Shown here: in pieces, positions 36,125 to 44,716 of the stretch
Layout: each line of letters begins with the position of its first letter
Numbering within the stretch: the first letter of the stretch is position 1
From: Paradesertivirga sp966210515
GTDB lineage: Bacteria > Bacteroidota > Bacteroidia > Sphingobacteriales > Sphingobacteriaceae
Assembly: GCA_966210515.1 (NCBI GenBank)
Contig: CBIHLM010000018.1
Location: 1 to 64,000, forward strand
Direction of reading: 5' to 3'
Length of the DNA: 64,000 nucleotides
Notes under the pieces: generated by a model
What the model saw: only the letters and a program-made list of their open reading frames with translations
The model's database searches: none
Told to the model about the DNA's origin: nothing
Program-made: the position numbers and the translations under genes

Positions 36125-36742
36125 TTACGAAATTAAGTCTGATACCTCCATATATTCAATACCCGCAGTCTCGGCAAACTTAAAATCTGTATCGGAAGCC
36201 CCGACTATAACAACATCCGACTCTCCCAATTTATTCTCATCCATCAAGAATCTAAGCACATCCGTGTGTGGCTTAGGCTTTATCTCATCAGCAAAATAAA
36301 CCTTCAAAAATTCTTCCAGGCCGTGCCATTCAATTTGCTTGATTTTATTTAACTGCTGTAACGGATCGCCGGCTGTAACAATAAAAATCTGCTTTCGGTC
36401 GACGACAATTTCCTGCAGAAAACTTAAAATATTTTGAAACAAAAGAAGTTTGAGAGGCAGTTTCGCCTCACGTCCGAGGCGCTCAAAATTCCCTCTATAT
36501 TTTTCGTCAAATGCATATACCTCTTTTGCCTTGTCAAAAATCCTATCCGGTCCGTGTTTTTCGTAAACCTTCTTCATAAACTGGATGACATCATTCGCAG
36601 GTGGAAATCCCTCATGAAATTCGAGGAAATTAGCAAACAGATAATACACCTGCAGATCGTAATCTTTTACAGGAAACAGAACATCGTCGAGTTCAAAAAT
36701 AAAAGCCTGCTTTCTATTTATTAAATCCGAATAATTTTCCAT
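36125..36742 (-). CDS. HAD-superfamily protein with Glu in place of the nucleophilic Asp
   Basis: The 205-residue protein has HAD folds and motifs II-IV (IFIVTAGD, the Lys in EIKPKPH, GASDTDFKFAETAG). Motif I reads FELDDVLF, where active phosphatases have DxD (for example FDLDDTL), so the attacking Asp is Glu. It may lack phosphatase activity or bind without turnover. Its start overlaps the stop of the ATP-grasp-like fragment gene, so it belongs to the operon with that gene and the lolD-like gene. Confidence 0.8.
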   Translation of the reverse strand: MENYSDLINRKQAFIFELDDVLFPVKDYDLQVYYLFANFLEFHEGFPPANDVIQFMKKVYEKHGPDRIFDKAKEVYAFDEKYRGNFERLGREAKLPLKLLLFQNILSFLQEIVVDRKQIFIVTAGDPLQQLNKIKQIEWHGLEEFLKVYFADEIKPKPHTDVLRFLMDENKLGESDVVIVGASDTDFKFAETAGIEYMEVSDLIS

Positions 36743-37188
36743 TAACTGACTGTAAATAGTTGAAATTCTGAAGACAAATCATCTTTCAAAAAAACTCCCC
36801 GATCGGGTAAATCATCCTGATCTTTGTCATCCTTTATTATGATTTTTCCCTTTAAGCCTTTATTTAGCAGAGAGGAAATTTCTGATTTATCGGGCACCAT
36901 CAATTTGATTCCATACTCATCAAATAATTGTCTCGCTTCTGCCAGGGCAATCACTTCTTCGCTGCGCAGAGGAAACACTTTCTCGATGCCGTTGTCCAGA
37001 CAAACAGTTAAAAGCAGGTGCGCGAAAGATGGAGAATTACCGGAAGGAATTTTTAGAAACTTCCTGCCTTTTAATACAACCTGAGGCAATTCTTCGTAGT
37101 CTGCCAGGTATATACTATCGTCCGTATTTAATAAGCGTTGTAAATGATATGCTTGCGCAGTAGCGGCAGCAGTTATTAAAATATTCAA
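36742..37188 (-). CDS. Short protein resembling the N-terminal domain of ATP-grasp ligases
   Basis: The 148-residue protein begins like the Rossmann-type preATP-grasp domain of carbamoyl-phosphate-synthase-like or PylC-like ligases (MNILITAAATAQAYHLQRLL, then VFPLRSEEVIALAEAR). The ATP-grasp domain that should follow is absent. The last 45 residues are charged and of no known type. It overlaps both neighbours by a few bases, so the three genes are translationally coupled. It could be a stand-alone binding domain or a remnant. Confidence 0.6.
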   Translation of the reverse strand: MNILITAAATAQAYHLQRLLNTDDSIYLADYEELPQVVLKGRKFLKIPSGNSPSFAHLLLTVCLDNGIEKVFPLRSEEVIALAEARQLFDEYGIKLMVPDKSEISSLLNKGLKGKIIIKDDKDQDDLPDRGVFLKDDLSSEFQLFTVS

Positions 37189-37847
37189 TCTAGAGAATCT
37201 ATAATTTGTCCGTCCTTCATTGTTACTTTCCGATCAGCCATGGCAGCTAATTCCTCATTGTGAGTTACGATAATAAACGTTTGCGAAAATTTATCTCTCA
37301 GCTCCCTGAAAAGGGAATGCAAACTTTGGGCATTTTGAGAGTCTAAGTTACCGGAAGGTTCATCGGCTAAAACAACTGAAGGGTTATTTACCAGAGCTCT
37401 GGCAACCGCTACGCGTTGCTGCTCACCTCCGGAAAGTTCGTTCGGCTTATGCCCTGCTCTATGTTCCAAACCAAGCATACGGAGAAGTTCCAAGGCTCGT
37501 GTTTCGGCTTCCTTTTTACTCTTTTTAGCAATAAAGGCCGGAATACATACATTTTCGAGCGCTGTAAATTCGGGCAATAAATGATGAAACTGAAAAATAA
37601 AACCGATGTGCTTATTTCGGAAAGCGCTCAAAGCAGAAGCCGAAAGCTTTGCAATGTTGGTTCCGTTAATAATCACTTCACCTTTATCGGCCTTATCCAA
37701 AGTTCCCACAATATGAAGCAATGTACTCTTACCCGCTCCCGAGGCCCCGACAATAGTCACGATTTCGCCTTTTTTAACACTAAAATCGACTCCTTTCAGA
37801 ATTTCAAGATCTCTGTATGATTTATGTATTCCTTTAGCATGCAGCAT
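37185..37847 (-). CDS. ABC transporter ATP-binding protein, LolD-like
   Basis: The 220-residue ATPase has Walker A GASGAGKSTLL, the signature LSGGEQQRVAVARAL, Walker B VVLADEPSGNLD and the switch His in IIVTHNEE. Proteins of this size and type work with FtsX-like permeases, as LolD does in lipoprotein release. No permease is adjacent, so it must pair with one elsewhere. It leads a three-gene overlapping operon with the ATP-grasp-like and HAD genes. Confidence 0.85.
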   Translation of the reverse strand: MLHAKGIHKSYRDLEILKGVDFSVKKGEIVTIVGASGAGKSTLLHIVGTLDKADKGEVIINGTNIAKLSASALSAFRNKHIGFIFQFHHLLPEFTALENVCIPAFIAKKSKKEAETRALELLRMLGLEHRAGHKPNELSGGEQQRVAVARALVNNPSVVLADEPSGNLDSQNAQSLHSLFRELRDKFSQTFIIVTHNEELAAMADRKVTMKDGQIIDSLD

Positions 37848-37860
37848 AAGGCGAAGATAG

Positions 37861-37925
37861 AGGTTAAAGGTGAAAGGTGGAAGGTAAAAGGTGAAAGGGT
37901 GAGAGGTTAAGGAAAATGAGAGGCG
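37861..37925. repeat. Purine-rich low-complexity stretch
   Basis: Short imperfect direct repeats of the type AAAGGTGAAAGGTGGAAGG run for about 60 bp between the lolD-like gene and sucC. The remainder to 38112 contains a possible sucC -7 element (TAGTTTTA, 38085-38092). Confidence 0.5.
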
Positions 37926-38112
37926 AGGAAAAAGCTAAGGATTTGAGTGTCATACGTTGAGTGAACCTTGAAGCGATATCGACCTTTGGAGCAGAAATCC
38001 ATTGCATTATTGAAAAAAATCGAGAAATTCAATGATAAAAGCCGCAATTTTTTGATATTTTTTTAAATAATAGATGCAAAATGGTAGTTTTACGACGAAA
38101 AATTTTCAAATC

Positions 38113-39306
38113 ATGAATATTCACGAATACCAAGGTAAAGCCATACTAAAAAGTTTCGGTGTTAGAGTGCAGGAGGGCATCGTTGCTGACACACCTGAAC
38201 AAGCCGTAGAAGCAGCAAAAAAGCTAAAGCAAGAATACAATTCTGATTGGGTTGTAGTAAAAGCGCAAATTCATGCCGGTGGTCGCGGTAAGGGCGGCGG
38301 TGTTAAGCTGGCTAAGAATCTGGACGAAGTAAAAGAAAAAGCAAGTCAGATCATTGGCATGCAGTTAGTTACTCCACAAACAGGACCTGAAGGTAAAAAA
38401 GTTAGTAAAGTACTTATCGCACAAGATGTTTACTACCCAGGAGAAAGTGAAACAAAAGAATTTTATGTAAGCGTATTGCTCGACCGTGCAAAAGGCCGCA
38501 ATATTGTAATGTATTCTACCGAAGGTGGTATGGATATTGAAGAAGTTGCTGAACATACTCCTCATTTGATTTTCAAAGAAGAAATCGATCCTAAAGTTGG
38601 ACTTCAAGGATTCCAGGCTCGTAAAATAGCTTTCAATTTAGGTCTAAGCGGTGATGCGTTTAAAGACATGACTAAATTTATCGCTGCCTTATATAAAGCA
38701 TACGAACATACTGATTCATCAATGTTCGAAATCAACCCTGTTTTAAAAACTTCTGACAACAAAATATTAGCTGTTGATGCGAAAGTAAATCTTGATGATA
38801 ACGGTTTATTCCGTCATCCTGATTATGCAGCTTTACGCGATGTTGCTGAAGAAGATCCAATGGAAGTTGAAGCCAGCAAATCAAACCTTAACTTCGTTAA
38901 GCTTGACGGAAACGTTGGCTGTATGGTTAATGGCGCTGGATTAGCGATGGCAACTATGGACATCATCAAACTTGCAGGTGGCGAGCCGGCGAATTTCCTT
39001 GACGTTGGTGGAACCGCAAACGCACAAACTGTTAAAGCTGCCTTTAACATCATCCTTCAGGATCCTAACGTAAAAGCAATTCTAATCAATATTTTTGGTG
39101 GTATTGTTCGCTGCGACCGTGTAGCGCAAGGTGTAATTGATGCTTATAAAGAACTTGGGGATATTCGTGTTCCGATTATTGTTAGATTGCAAGGAACAAA
39201 CGCGGTAGAAGCGAAGAAATTAATCGATGAGTCTGGATTGAAAGTATACTCGGCAATTCTTTTAAAAGAAGCAGCTGCTTTGGTAACAAAAGTGCTTGAA
39301 GATTAA
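38113..39306 (+). CDS. sucC: Succinyl-CoA synthetase beta subunit (ADP-forming)
   Basis: SucC with SucD converts succinyl-CoA to succinate with ATP formation in the TCA cycle. The 397-residue protein begins MNIHEYQGKAILKSFGV, the family start. An open frame back to 38074 adds 13 residues of no family resemblance, so I use ATG 38113. The ATP-grasp segment (KAQIHAGGRGKGGGVKLA) and the C-terminal INIFGGIVRCDRVAQG motif are intact. Codon choice is more biased than in its neighbours, as expected for high expression. sucD is not adjacent. Confidence 0.97.
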   Translation: MNIHEYQGKAILKSFGVRVQEGIVADTPEQAVEAAKKLKQEYNSDWVVVKAQIHAGGRGKGGGVKLAKNLDEVKEKASQIIGMQLVTPQTGPEGKKVSKVLIAQDVYYPGESETKEFYVSVLLDRAKGRNIVMYSTEGGMDIEEVAEHTPHLIFKEEIDPKVGLQGFQARKIAFNLGLSGDAFKDMTKFIAALYKAYEHTDSSMFEINPVLKTSDNKILAVDAKVNLDDNGLFRHPDYAALRDVAEEDPMEVEASKSNLNFVKLDGNVGCMVNGAGLAMATMDIIKLAGGEPANFLDVGGTANAQTVKAAFNIILQDPNVKAILINIFGGIVRCDRVAQGVIDAYKELGDIRVPIIVRLQGTNAVEAKKLIDESGLKVYSAILLKEAAALVTKVLED

Positions 39307-39322
39307 GCTTTAAATTGTGAAT

Positions 39323-39357
39323 AAAAAATGCCATCTCCGAAAGGGATGGCATTTTTT
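39323..39357. terminator. Terminator after sucC
   Basis: A perfect 13-bp stem (AAAAAATGCCATC on the left arm) with a 9-nt loop is flanked by A and T runs. It serves both sucC and the convergent gene on the minus strand. Confidence 0.85.
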
Positions 39358-39380
39358 GTATAAACATATATACTTGAATC

Positions 39381-39836
39381 TTATTCTAAGAGCGACTCTT
39401 TCGAGGCATAAATCCAGTACAATCCATCAAACATACTATCCTCAAAAGGGTAATAATAAACCCCCTCCGGTGATTTATATTCAGTTTTTGGCTTGCCAAA
39501 ATGGGTACCTGACTTCACCTCTGCCCCTTTTTTTATTTGTTTGAATATCGGCGAATAGGCTTTCTTTCCTCTGGCTTGAAAAGCCCAGTAACTTTTATCT
39601 ACACCTGCAGCGGGATTTGCTTTTACATAACTGACATGGGCCTTGATTTTGTTATCAGCAATAAAACGGTAATCGCCGTCTTTAGAAGGAGTATAGCCTG
39701 ATTTCAGCAATAACTGTATAGCTGCACTGTCCTCCTGAGAAACAATTGACTTTATAAAATTGTAATCAACTACCTGACCCTTTGCAATTGTTCCGCAGAA
39801 TAAGAGCAATGTAAAAAATGTGTATATCTGTTTCAT
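39381..39836 (-). CDS. Exported protein of unknown function
   Basis: The protein has about 151 residues with a signal peptide (MKQIYTFFTLLLFCGTIAKG) when started at ATG 39836. The frame is open upstream to 39872, but that start would hide the signal peptide. The mature part has a Gly/Tyr-rich C-terminus (YYYPFEDSMFDGLYWIY). No family recognised. It is divergent from the NlpC/P60 gene. Confidence 0.65.
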   Translation of the reverse strand: MKQIYTFFTLLLFCGTIAKGQVVDYNFIKSIVSQEDSAAIQLLLKSGYTPSKDGDYRFIADNKIKAHVSYVKANPAAGVDKSYWAFQARGKKAYSPIFKQIKKGAEVKSGTHFGKPKTEYKSPEGVYYYPFEDSMFDGLYWIYASKESLLE

Positions 39837-39950
39837 ATCTCTCCTAAAATAACTCAAAAATTGAAAATACATTATCCTAAGGATCAGAATTTCTTACATC
39901 CGGAGAAATCCTGTGGCAAAACATACACACAACAATTCCGTTCTTATTTT

Positions 39951-40529
39951 ATGTCCATAAATAAAATCATCTTAATACCAGTTTTAGCAATGGTCATTTT
40001 CTCTTGCGGGAATATTGAGACTGAAGAACAGGAGCAAGATTTAAAGGACACTGCCGACCACACAGAAGTAGACATCGATACGAACGAAATTAGGGAAGCC
40101 CTGCCACCCAGTTCAAGCATCGATACCCGCGACGTTAACCCTTCTGAAGTGATAAATTTCGCAAAAACGCTTGACGGAACTCCCTATAAATATGGCTCTA
40201 TTAATCCACAGCAAGGCTTTGACTGTTCGGGATTCATTACTTATGTATTCAATCATTTTAACATTGCCGTACCCAGAAGCTCAATAGATTTCACAAATGT
40301 AGGAACAGAGATTCGGGTGAATGAGGCAAAACCCGGTGATCTGATATTATTTACCGGAACAGACAGCACGATCAGAGATGTAGGTCACATGGGAATTATT
40401 GTCGAAAATGATGATACCACGAAATTTATCCATTCAACTTCGGGAAAAGCCTATGGCGTCACCATTACCCCTCTTAATGAATACTACCAGGGCAGGTTTG
40501 TAAAAACTATCAGAATATTCAAAAACTAG
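39951..40529 (+). CDS. NlpC/P60 family peptidoglycan endopeptidase, lipoprotein
   Basis: The 192-residue protein has a lipobox (MVIFSC near residue 18), an acidic linker, then an NlpC/P60 domain with catalytic Cys in GFDCSGF and His in VGHMGII, followed by FIHST. It should cut peptide cross-links of peptidoglycan from the periplasmic side. An open frame extends back to 39861 but the lipoprotein signal fixes the start at ATG 39951. Confidence 0.9.
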   Translation: MSINKIILIPVLAMVIFSCGNIETEEQEQDLKDTADHTEVDIDTNEIREALPPSSSIDTRDVNPSEVINFAKTLDGTPYKYGSINPQQGFDCSGFITYVFNHFNIAVPRSSIDFTNVGTEIRVNEAKPGDLILFTGTDSTIRDVGHMGIIVENDDTTKFIHSTSGKAYGVTITPLNEYYQGRFVKTIRIFKN

Positions 40530-40554
40530 ACCCGGATTTATTTAAAACAATCCC

Positions 40555-40562
40555 CATCTTTG
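40555..40562 (+). promoter_or_regulatory. -7 promoter element of the HAD-IA gene
   Basis: CATCTTTG matches TAnnTTTG at seven of the eight consensus-plus-spacer positions. It places the transcript start near 40568 and supports ATG 40576 over the in-frame TTG at 40567. Confidence 0.4.
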
Positions 40563-40575
40563 CGCTTTGAAATTC

Positions 40576-41217
40576 ATGCAAGATATTAAAAACATCATTT
40601 TCGATTATGGTAACGTCATTTTCATGATCGATTTTTTAAAAACACAGCACTCATTCACCGAACTGGGAATTGATAATGTAGAAACCTTTTTCGGTCATGC
40701 CGGACACGACCCGCTTTTTAGCGAATTCGAAAAAGGAAACATAGATTCTGCTGCATTTCGGGACGGAATACGCAGATTAACAAACAAGACAAATTTGACC
40801 GATCAACAAATTGATGATACATGGAACTCCCTTTTAATCGGCGTTCCTCCCGTTAATCATCAGATTTTGTTAGAAGCTAAAAAAAATTACCGCACGTTTC
40901 TGTTAAGTAATATCAACGAAATACATCTGATTTACATTACCACTTACCTGCAGCAAACTTATCAGATTGAGTCGAATGATGGTTTCTTTGAGAAAGTGTA
41001 TTACTCTCATTTAATAAGACTCAGGAAACCGAACCGGGAGATATTTGAACATGTAATAAACGACAGTGATTTGAATGTATCTGAGACTCTTTTTATCGAC
41101 GATAGTCCGCAACATCTAAAAACCGCAGCGGAAATGGGATTTCAAACTCATTTGATGACAAGAGATGACTCCCTGGAAAAGTTTATGTACGGCTCTGGTT
41201 TACTTAACCGGGCTTAG
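40576..41217 (+). CDS. HAD-IA family hydrolase, YihX-like
   Basis: The 213-residue HAD phosphatase begins with motif I FDYGNV, the form used by YihX-like sugar-phosphate phosphatases. The Thr/Ser motif II (FLLSNI), Lys in RLRKPNREIFEH and motif IV FIDDSPQH are present. The substrate is unknown. Its 3' end overlaps the convergent membrane-protein gene by 18 bp. Confidence 0.85.
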   Translation: MQDIKNIIFDYGNVIFMIDFLKTQHSFTELGIDNVETFFGHAGHDPLFSEFEKGNIDSAAFRDGIRRLTNKTNLTDQQIDDTWNSLLIGVPPVNHQILLEAKKNYRTFLLSNINEIHLIYITTYLQQTYQIESNDGFFEKVYYSHLIRLRKPNREIFEHVINDSDLNVSETLFIDDSPQHLKTAAEMGFQTHLMTRDDSLEKFMYGSGLLNRA

Positions 41218-42003
41218 AAAACTATTGTCAATATATTTATTCTTTATCTTCTTACCAAGATACATCACCATAAGTTGAACGATAAGGCATACAATCGTGG
41301 CAAGCAGGAAGGTGTAGCCGATGGTCGAAGTTTGGAGATAATGAGAAATTATAACAAAGAATACGCAGAATGAAAATAAGCTAACAATAACTCCTCTTAA
41401 AAGCCTTACACACGCATTTGATCCATACAGATGGTGAGTGGTAACCGCGAAAATTGTCCCGAATATCGGAAATGTGCTAAGCAAGCCACTTAACTTGGGT
41501 CCAAGATTAGCAGAAATATAGGTTAAGCCGATTATAAATAAAGTTGCTGTAATCATTCTCAAGGGGATATCCCAGCTTGGGGGTACAATTTTTAACTCTT
41601 CCTCCCGGTATTTCGGGAAAAACACAAGAAAAGCCAGGAGCGCAGAAACGGTGAGGATAAATGTTGGTAGAAGTGTAAAATCAAATTGCCGCAGAAAAAA
41701 TGTGGCACCCAAATATGCTACCCATCCTGTTAAAGCTGAGATAAACCAGCTGAATCTTTTAGAGAGCGCAGCATAAACAGTAGAGTAGAAGGCAAGAGAA
41801 ACTGCGCCCAGAACAATCCCTTTGGCCGATAAACTTGCAAATGCATTGCCATGATCGAGTGCCAAAAACAAAGCAATAGGGCCGGCGTTTAAAGGCAACC
41901 CGATTAAAATACCGCTAATAGAATGTCCATACTTTCGCCCTGCCCAGGTGGCAACACCTGTTAATAGAGGGGTAAGAAATAATTTAAGAGCTAAAACATG
42001 CAC
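41200..42003 (-). CDS. Polytopic membrane protein with an internal repeat
   Basis: The 267-residue protein has about eight hydrophobic segments. Two similar stretches, SGILIGLPLNAGPIALFLAL (near residue 29) and SGLLSTFPIFGTIFAV (near residue 172), suggest an internal duplication of four-helix halves, a pattern seen in GlpM-like and other small transporters. No substrate can be inferred. The start is GTG at 42003. Confidence 0.7.
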   Translation of the reverse strand: MHVLALKLFLTPLLTGVATWAGRKYGHSISGILIGLPLNAGPIALFLALDHGNAFASLSAKGIVLGAVSLAFYSTVYAALSKRFSWFISALTGWVAYLGATFFLRQFDFTLLPTFILTVSALLAFLVFFPKYREEELKIVPPSWDIPLRMITATLFIIGLTYISANLGPKLSGLLSTFPIFGTIFAVTTHHLYGSNACVRLLRGVIVSLFSFCVFFVIISHYLQTSTIGYTFLLATIVCLIVQLMVMYLGKKIKNKYIDNSFLSPVK

Positions 42004-42206
42004 TGCACAAAGTTAAATCTTCAGATACTCGCAATCAATGTTAAAGGGAAAGCTTCAGCATTTTTATAAAACAATGACAGTGGGTTATTTTTCTGATATT
42101 TTTTAAGAAGGCTCCAAATAAGTCAGAAAATTTAAAATTTATCGAAAAAAGCCGCAACTCCCCTTTCCTTCTGTAAACAAACTCTAAGCCCAGCTGTTTA
42201 ATCGAT

Positions 42207-42521
42207 ATGGAAGATTACCAAACAGTAGTAGAAGCACTTGCCGGATTGAAACAAAGAGGTTTTACGTTAGATTTTAACCTTGCAAACGGCACACTGCATA
42301 ATAGTTCTGAAAATATAAATTTACAGCCAGAAGATTTCAGAATTTCAGAAATTTACCGGTTCGAAGGGATGTCAGATCCAGCGGATAATACTGTAGTTTA
42401 TGGCATCGAATCAGACAAGTATCATGTAAAAGGAGTATTCCTGAACGCTTATGGAGTTTATTCGGATGATGTCTCGGAAGAGCTTCTTAAAAAGCTGAAT
42501 ACACATGAAGAAAACATCTAA
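42207..42521 (+). CDS. Conserved small cytoplasmic protein of unknown function
   Basis: The 104-residue protein is acidic, with no signal peptide or membrane segment. It reads as a small alpha/beta fold (residues 1-20 helical, then PEDFRISEIYRFEG and YGIESDKYHVKGVFLNAYGVY as strands). Similar small proteins in this family of bacteria are sometimes labelled as PRPP synthetase, which nothing in the sequence supports. It stands just before the stress block and has no clear operator. Confidence 0.65.
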   Translation: MEDYQTVVEALAGLKQRGFTLDFNLANGTLHNSSENINLQPEDFRISEIYRFEGMSDPADNTVVYGIESDKYHVKGVFLNAYGVYSDDVSEELLKKLNTHEENI

Positions 42522-42556
42522 TGAATTACGCCCGCATAGCGCTGATTAAAAATATA

Positions 42557-42597
42557 GTCCTGAATTCTCTGCCTGAGACAGGCAGGAATTCAAGGGA
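42557..42597. repeat. Long imperfect palindrome
   Basis: TGAATTCTCTGCCTG pairs with CAGGCAGGAATTCA across a 3-nt loop, with a one-base bulge. The pairing extends outward through GTCC/GGGAC. It lacks a T run. It lies between two convergent genes and could be a REP-like element or a rho-independent-like stop. Confidence 0.55.
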
Positions 42598-42647
42598 CCA
42601 TACTAGCATTTTTCAGGCTACTAAAAATAATTTTCTCGTTTTAGCTA

Positions 42648-43325
42648 TTATTCTTCATCCAAAGCATATTCCGGAATTTCTACCTGCAAATAATTCTCCA
42701 CACCATTCACTCCCGGAGCTGCCCATGCAGCGCTTTCAGCATCCTCCTTTTCGGCTAATGAGCGGACTTTCCCGCGGAGAGTAACAATACTGCCCATTAC
42801 CGTAACAGATACTTTTCCAGCATCAATACTTGCACTTCTTTGAAAAGCGGCGCCAATTTTATCCTGGATATCTGCCGAAGTGACCTGCGGTTTAATAGTG
42901 ATCAAATTAGTAACCGAACGAACTCCGGCTATATTTTCGATGGCGGCCCTGACTGTATTACGCTGATATGCCCAGTCTACCTGTCCTTCAAGCTTAACGT
43001 GGCCGTCTTCAACTTTTATCTTAATCTTTTCATCTTGAACTGTAGTATGCCATTTCAATGCGTTGAGCACAGCTTCAGCAATTTCTGCATCTGTTTTACG
43101 ATCTTCCGGAGAAATACCCACATGAATATCTTCAGCAACGGCTTTAACCCCGGCCACCCTCTTAGCGGTTTTTTCGGCGGCCAGCTTCTCTGCATAACTA
43201 TCAACAGTGCCCGAAAGTGTTACAATACCATTATTGACAGCAACCCCGATTTGCGATGCGTTTACAGAAGGTTCCCACTTAAGTTCTTCTATTACGTCTT
43301 TTTGAATTTGAAGATCTGTTTTCAT
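42648..43325 (-). CDS. Triple BON-domain protein
   Basis: The 225-residue protein consists of three BON (OsmY-type) domains at about 5-70, 75-145 and 150-220, each with the Gly-containing turn VxLxGxV. There is no signal peptide, so it appears cytoplasmic. BON domains bind lipid or other ligands, and the proteins are typically stress-induced. A closely similar protein is encoded at 45996-46649. The upstream region carries two exact operators of the regulon. Confidence 0.88.
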   Translation of the reverse strand: MKTDLQIQKDVIEELKWEPSVNASQIGVAVNNGIVTLSGTVDSYAEKLAAEKTAKRVAGVKAVAEDIHVGISPEDRKTDAEIAEAVLNALKWHTTVQDEKIKIKVEDGHVKLEGQVDWAYQRNTVRAAIENIAGVRSVTNLITIKPQVTSADIQDKIGAAFQRSASIDAGKVSVTVMGSIVTLRGKVRSLAEKEDAESAAWAAPGVNGVENYLQVEIPEYALDEE

Positions 43326-43360
43326 AAAATTAGAGTGATAATTGTGATATAATTCTTCAT

Positions 43361-43426
43361 CAAAGGAACGCTAAACTTAAATTTTACCAAATGATTATTG
43401 TCAAACCACTGCTTGACTCTAATCAA
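43361..43426 (-). promoter_or_regulatory. Promoter of the first BON gene with two exact operators
   Basis: The operators are ATGATTATTGTCAA (43391-43404) and TTGACTCTAATCAA (43413-43426), with centres 22 bp apart. The -7 element TTCCTTTG (minus strand, 43361-43368) is centred 33 bp from the proximal one. The rest of the 43326-43796 gap holds only the operator region of the next usp gene and a weak open frame that I reject. Confidence 0.75.
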
Positions 43427-43704
43427 TTAACAATGAGACAAATAAAACTCCAACAACATTCCTCCGGTCGATTTTCAAAGCGTTTATTAACGTTAACATC
43501 CTCATTGGTTGAGATGAGTTGATGAGATGATGAAATCAGAGAATCGATCTTCCTTCAAGACCAGGGATTTTTATTTTATCCTCCGAAGATTCGGTTTTTT
43601 CCCTTACCGGATGAATGTATTTTTTGCGCTAAATCTTAGCGAAAATCCAAGTATCTCAGGCATTTTTTTCATGATCGGTAAACCCGGAAAAAGTTTGTTC
43701 ACTC

Positions 43705-43769
43705 TACTCCTAATCAACAAGATAACTGACAAAAATCAGCTATAATCTCTTAGATTAAATGAAGATTTG
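43705..43769 (+). promoter_or_regulatory. Promoter of the first usp gene
   Basis: The exact operator CTGACAAAAATCAG occupies 43726-43739. A half-site (ATCA at 43713-43716) fits a partner 22 bp upstream. The -7 element AAGATTTG (43762-43769) is centred 33 bp downstream of the operator centre, giving a leader of about 20 nt. Confidence 0.7.
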
Positions 43770-43796
43770 TATTGCTAAGTATAAAGGGGTGATAGG

Positions 43797-44684
43797 ATGA
43801 AGACAATACTCGTTTTTACGGATTTTTCGAAAAAAGCCGATCACGCAGCTGAATATGCCCTGAATCTGGCTTATAAATTACAGGCAGACATTCTACTGTA
43901 CAACGCGTTTACAATGGAAAATGTAACGCTGAAACAGAAATTCACTTGGGCACTTGAAGATTTTTTTGGTATTGAAGACGAAAGTAAGAAACAATTAAAA
44001 GAGCTTGCGGAACTTTATAAGCAAAAAGTAGAAGAAAACACAACAGAAAAATTTAAACCACAAATTAAATACCTCTCAAGACCAGGCAATGTGGGCAACT
44101 TAGGATCAACGCTTAAAGATATACCCGACGCTAAAAAGATATGGCTGATCGTAATGGGAGCGAAAACCGACGATTGCCTGAGTAATTTTATATTCGGCAC
44201 AAATGCTTACTCTGTAATAAGTGAAGCAACCTGTCCGGTATTATTTGTTCCACGGGAGGCGCCCGTAAAAGATCTAACGCGAATAGCAATCGCAACGGAT
44301 TTGAAAAGCCCTGAACTCTCACCTTTACGCTTTTTGAAAGACTTTAAAAAGGCGTATAATTTAGAAATAATACTGGCGCATGTTTTCGTGAATAAGCAGA
44401 GGAAGCAATACAGTGAAGCAGGCCTGGTAGAACTTGAATTGTATGATGTTACCGAGGATATTGAATACCCGAAGGTTCTTTTTCAAAACATCCATGGAAC
44501 AGATGTAGACGAAGATCTTAAACAATATGCATTGAAAAGCAAGATAGATATATTAGGAGTAATTCATCGACGGGAGAACGTGTTTCACAGGCTATTTCAC
44601 AGCAGCACTACCCAGCTGCTAATTGATAGCGCTCAGCTCCCGCTACTTGTTTTTCCTGAATCAATGAAGAAAATTTCGGTGTAA
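43797..44684 (+). CDS. Universal stress protein, two Usp domains
   Basis: The 295-residue cytoplasmic protein has Usp domains at about 1-150 and 155-290. Domain 1 starts KTILVFTDFSKKADHAAEYA and ends in the nucleotide loop VMGAKTDDCLSNFIFGTNA, whose glycine pattern is only partly that of ATP-binding Usps. Such proteins appear under starvation or oxygen limitation, and the biochemical role is unknown. It converges on the receiver-CRP gene, and a hairpin containing its stop codon separates them. Confidence 0.92.
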   Translation: MKTILVFTDFSKKADHAAEYALNLAYKLQADILLYNAFTMENVTLKQKFTWALEDFFGIEDESKKQLKELAELYKQKVEENTTEKFKPQIKYLSRPGNVGNLGSTLKDIPDAKKIWLIVMGAKTDDCLSNFIFGTNAYSVISEATCPVLFVPREAPVKDLTRIAIATDLKSPELSPLRFLKDFKKAYNLEIILAHVFVNKQRKQYSEAGLVELELYDVTEDIEYPKVLFQNIHGTDVDEDLKQYALKSKIDILGVIHRRENVFHRLFHSSTTQLLIDSAQLPLLVFPESMKKISV

Positions 44685-44701
44685 ACATTTACACCGAAAT
44701 T
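44672..44701. terminator. Terminator between usp and the receiver-CRP gene
   Basis: A perfect 13-bp stem (AATTTCGGTGTAA on the left arm) with a 4-nt loop lies between convergent genes and includes the usp stop codon. Confidence 0.75.
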
Positions 44702-44716
44702 ATCATCCAAAAAAAT

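Noticed and set aside
36742..37188. A frameshifted full-length ATP-grasp gene
   Set aside because: No ATP-grasp remnants were seen in other frames, and the ends overlap neighbouring genes neatly.
42521..42784. 87-residue open frame between the small unknown protein and the BON gene
   Set aside because: It runs through the palindrome and the antisense of the BON gene end.
43527..43745. 72-residue open frame before the first usp gene
   Set aside because: It overlaps the usp operator and reads as random AT-rich coding, with no family likeness.
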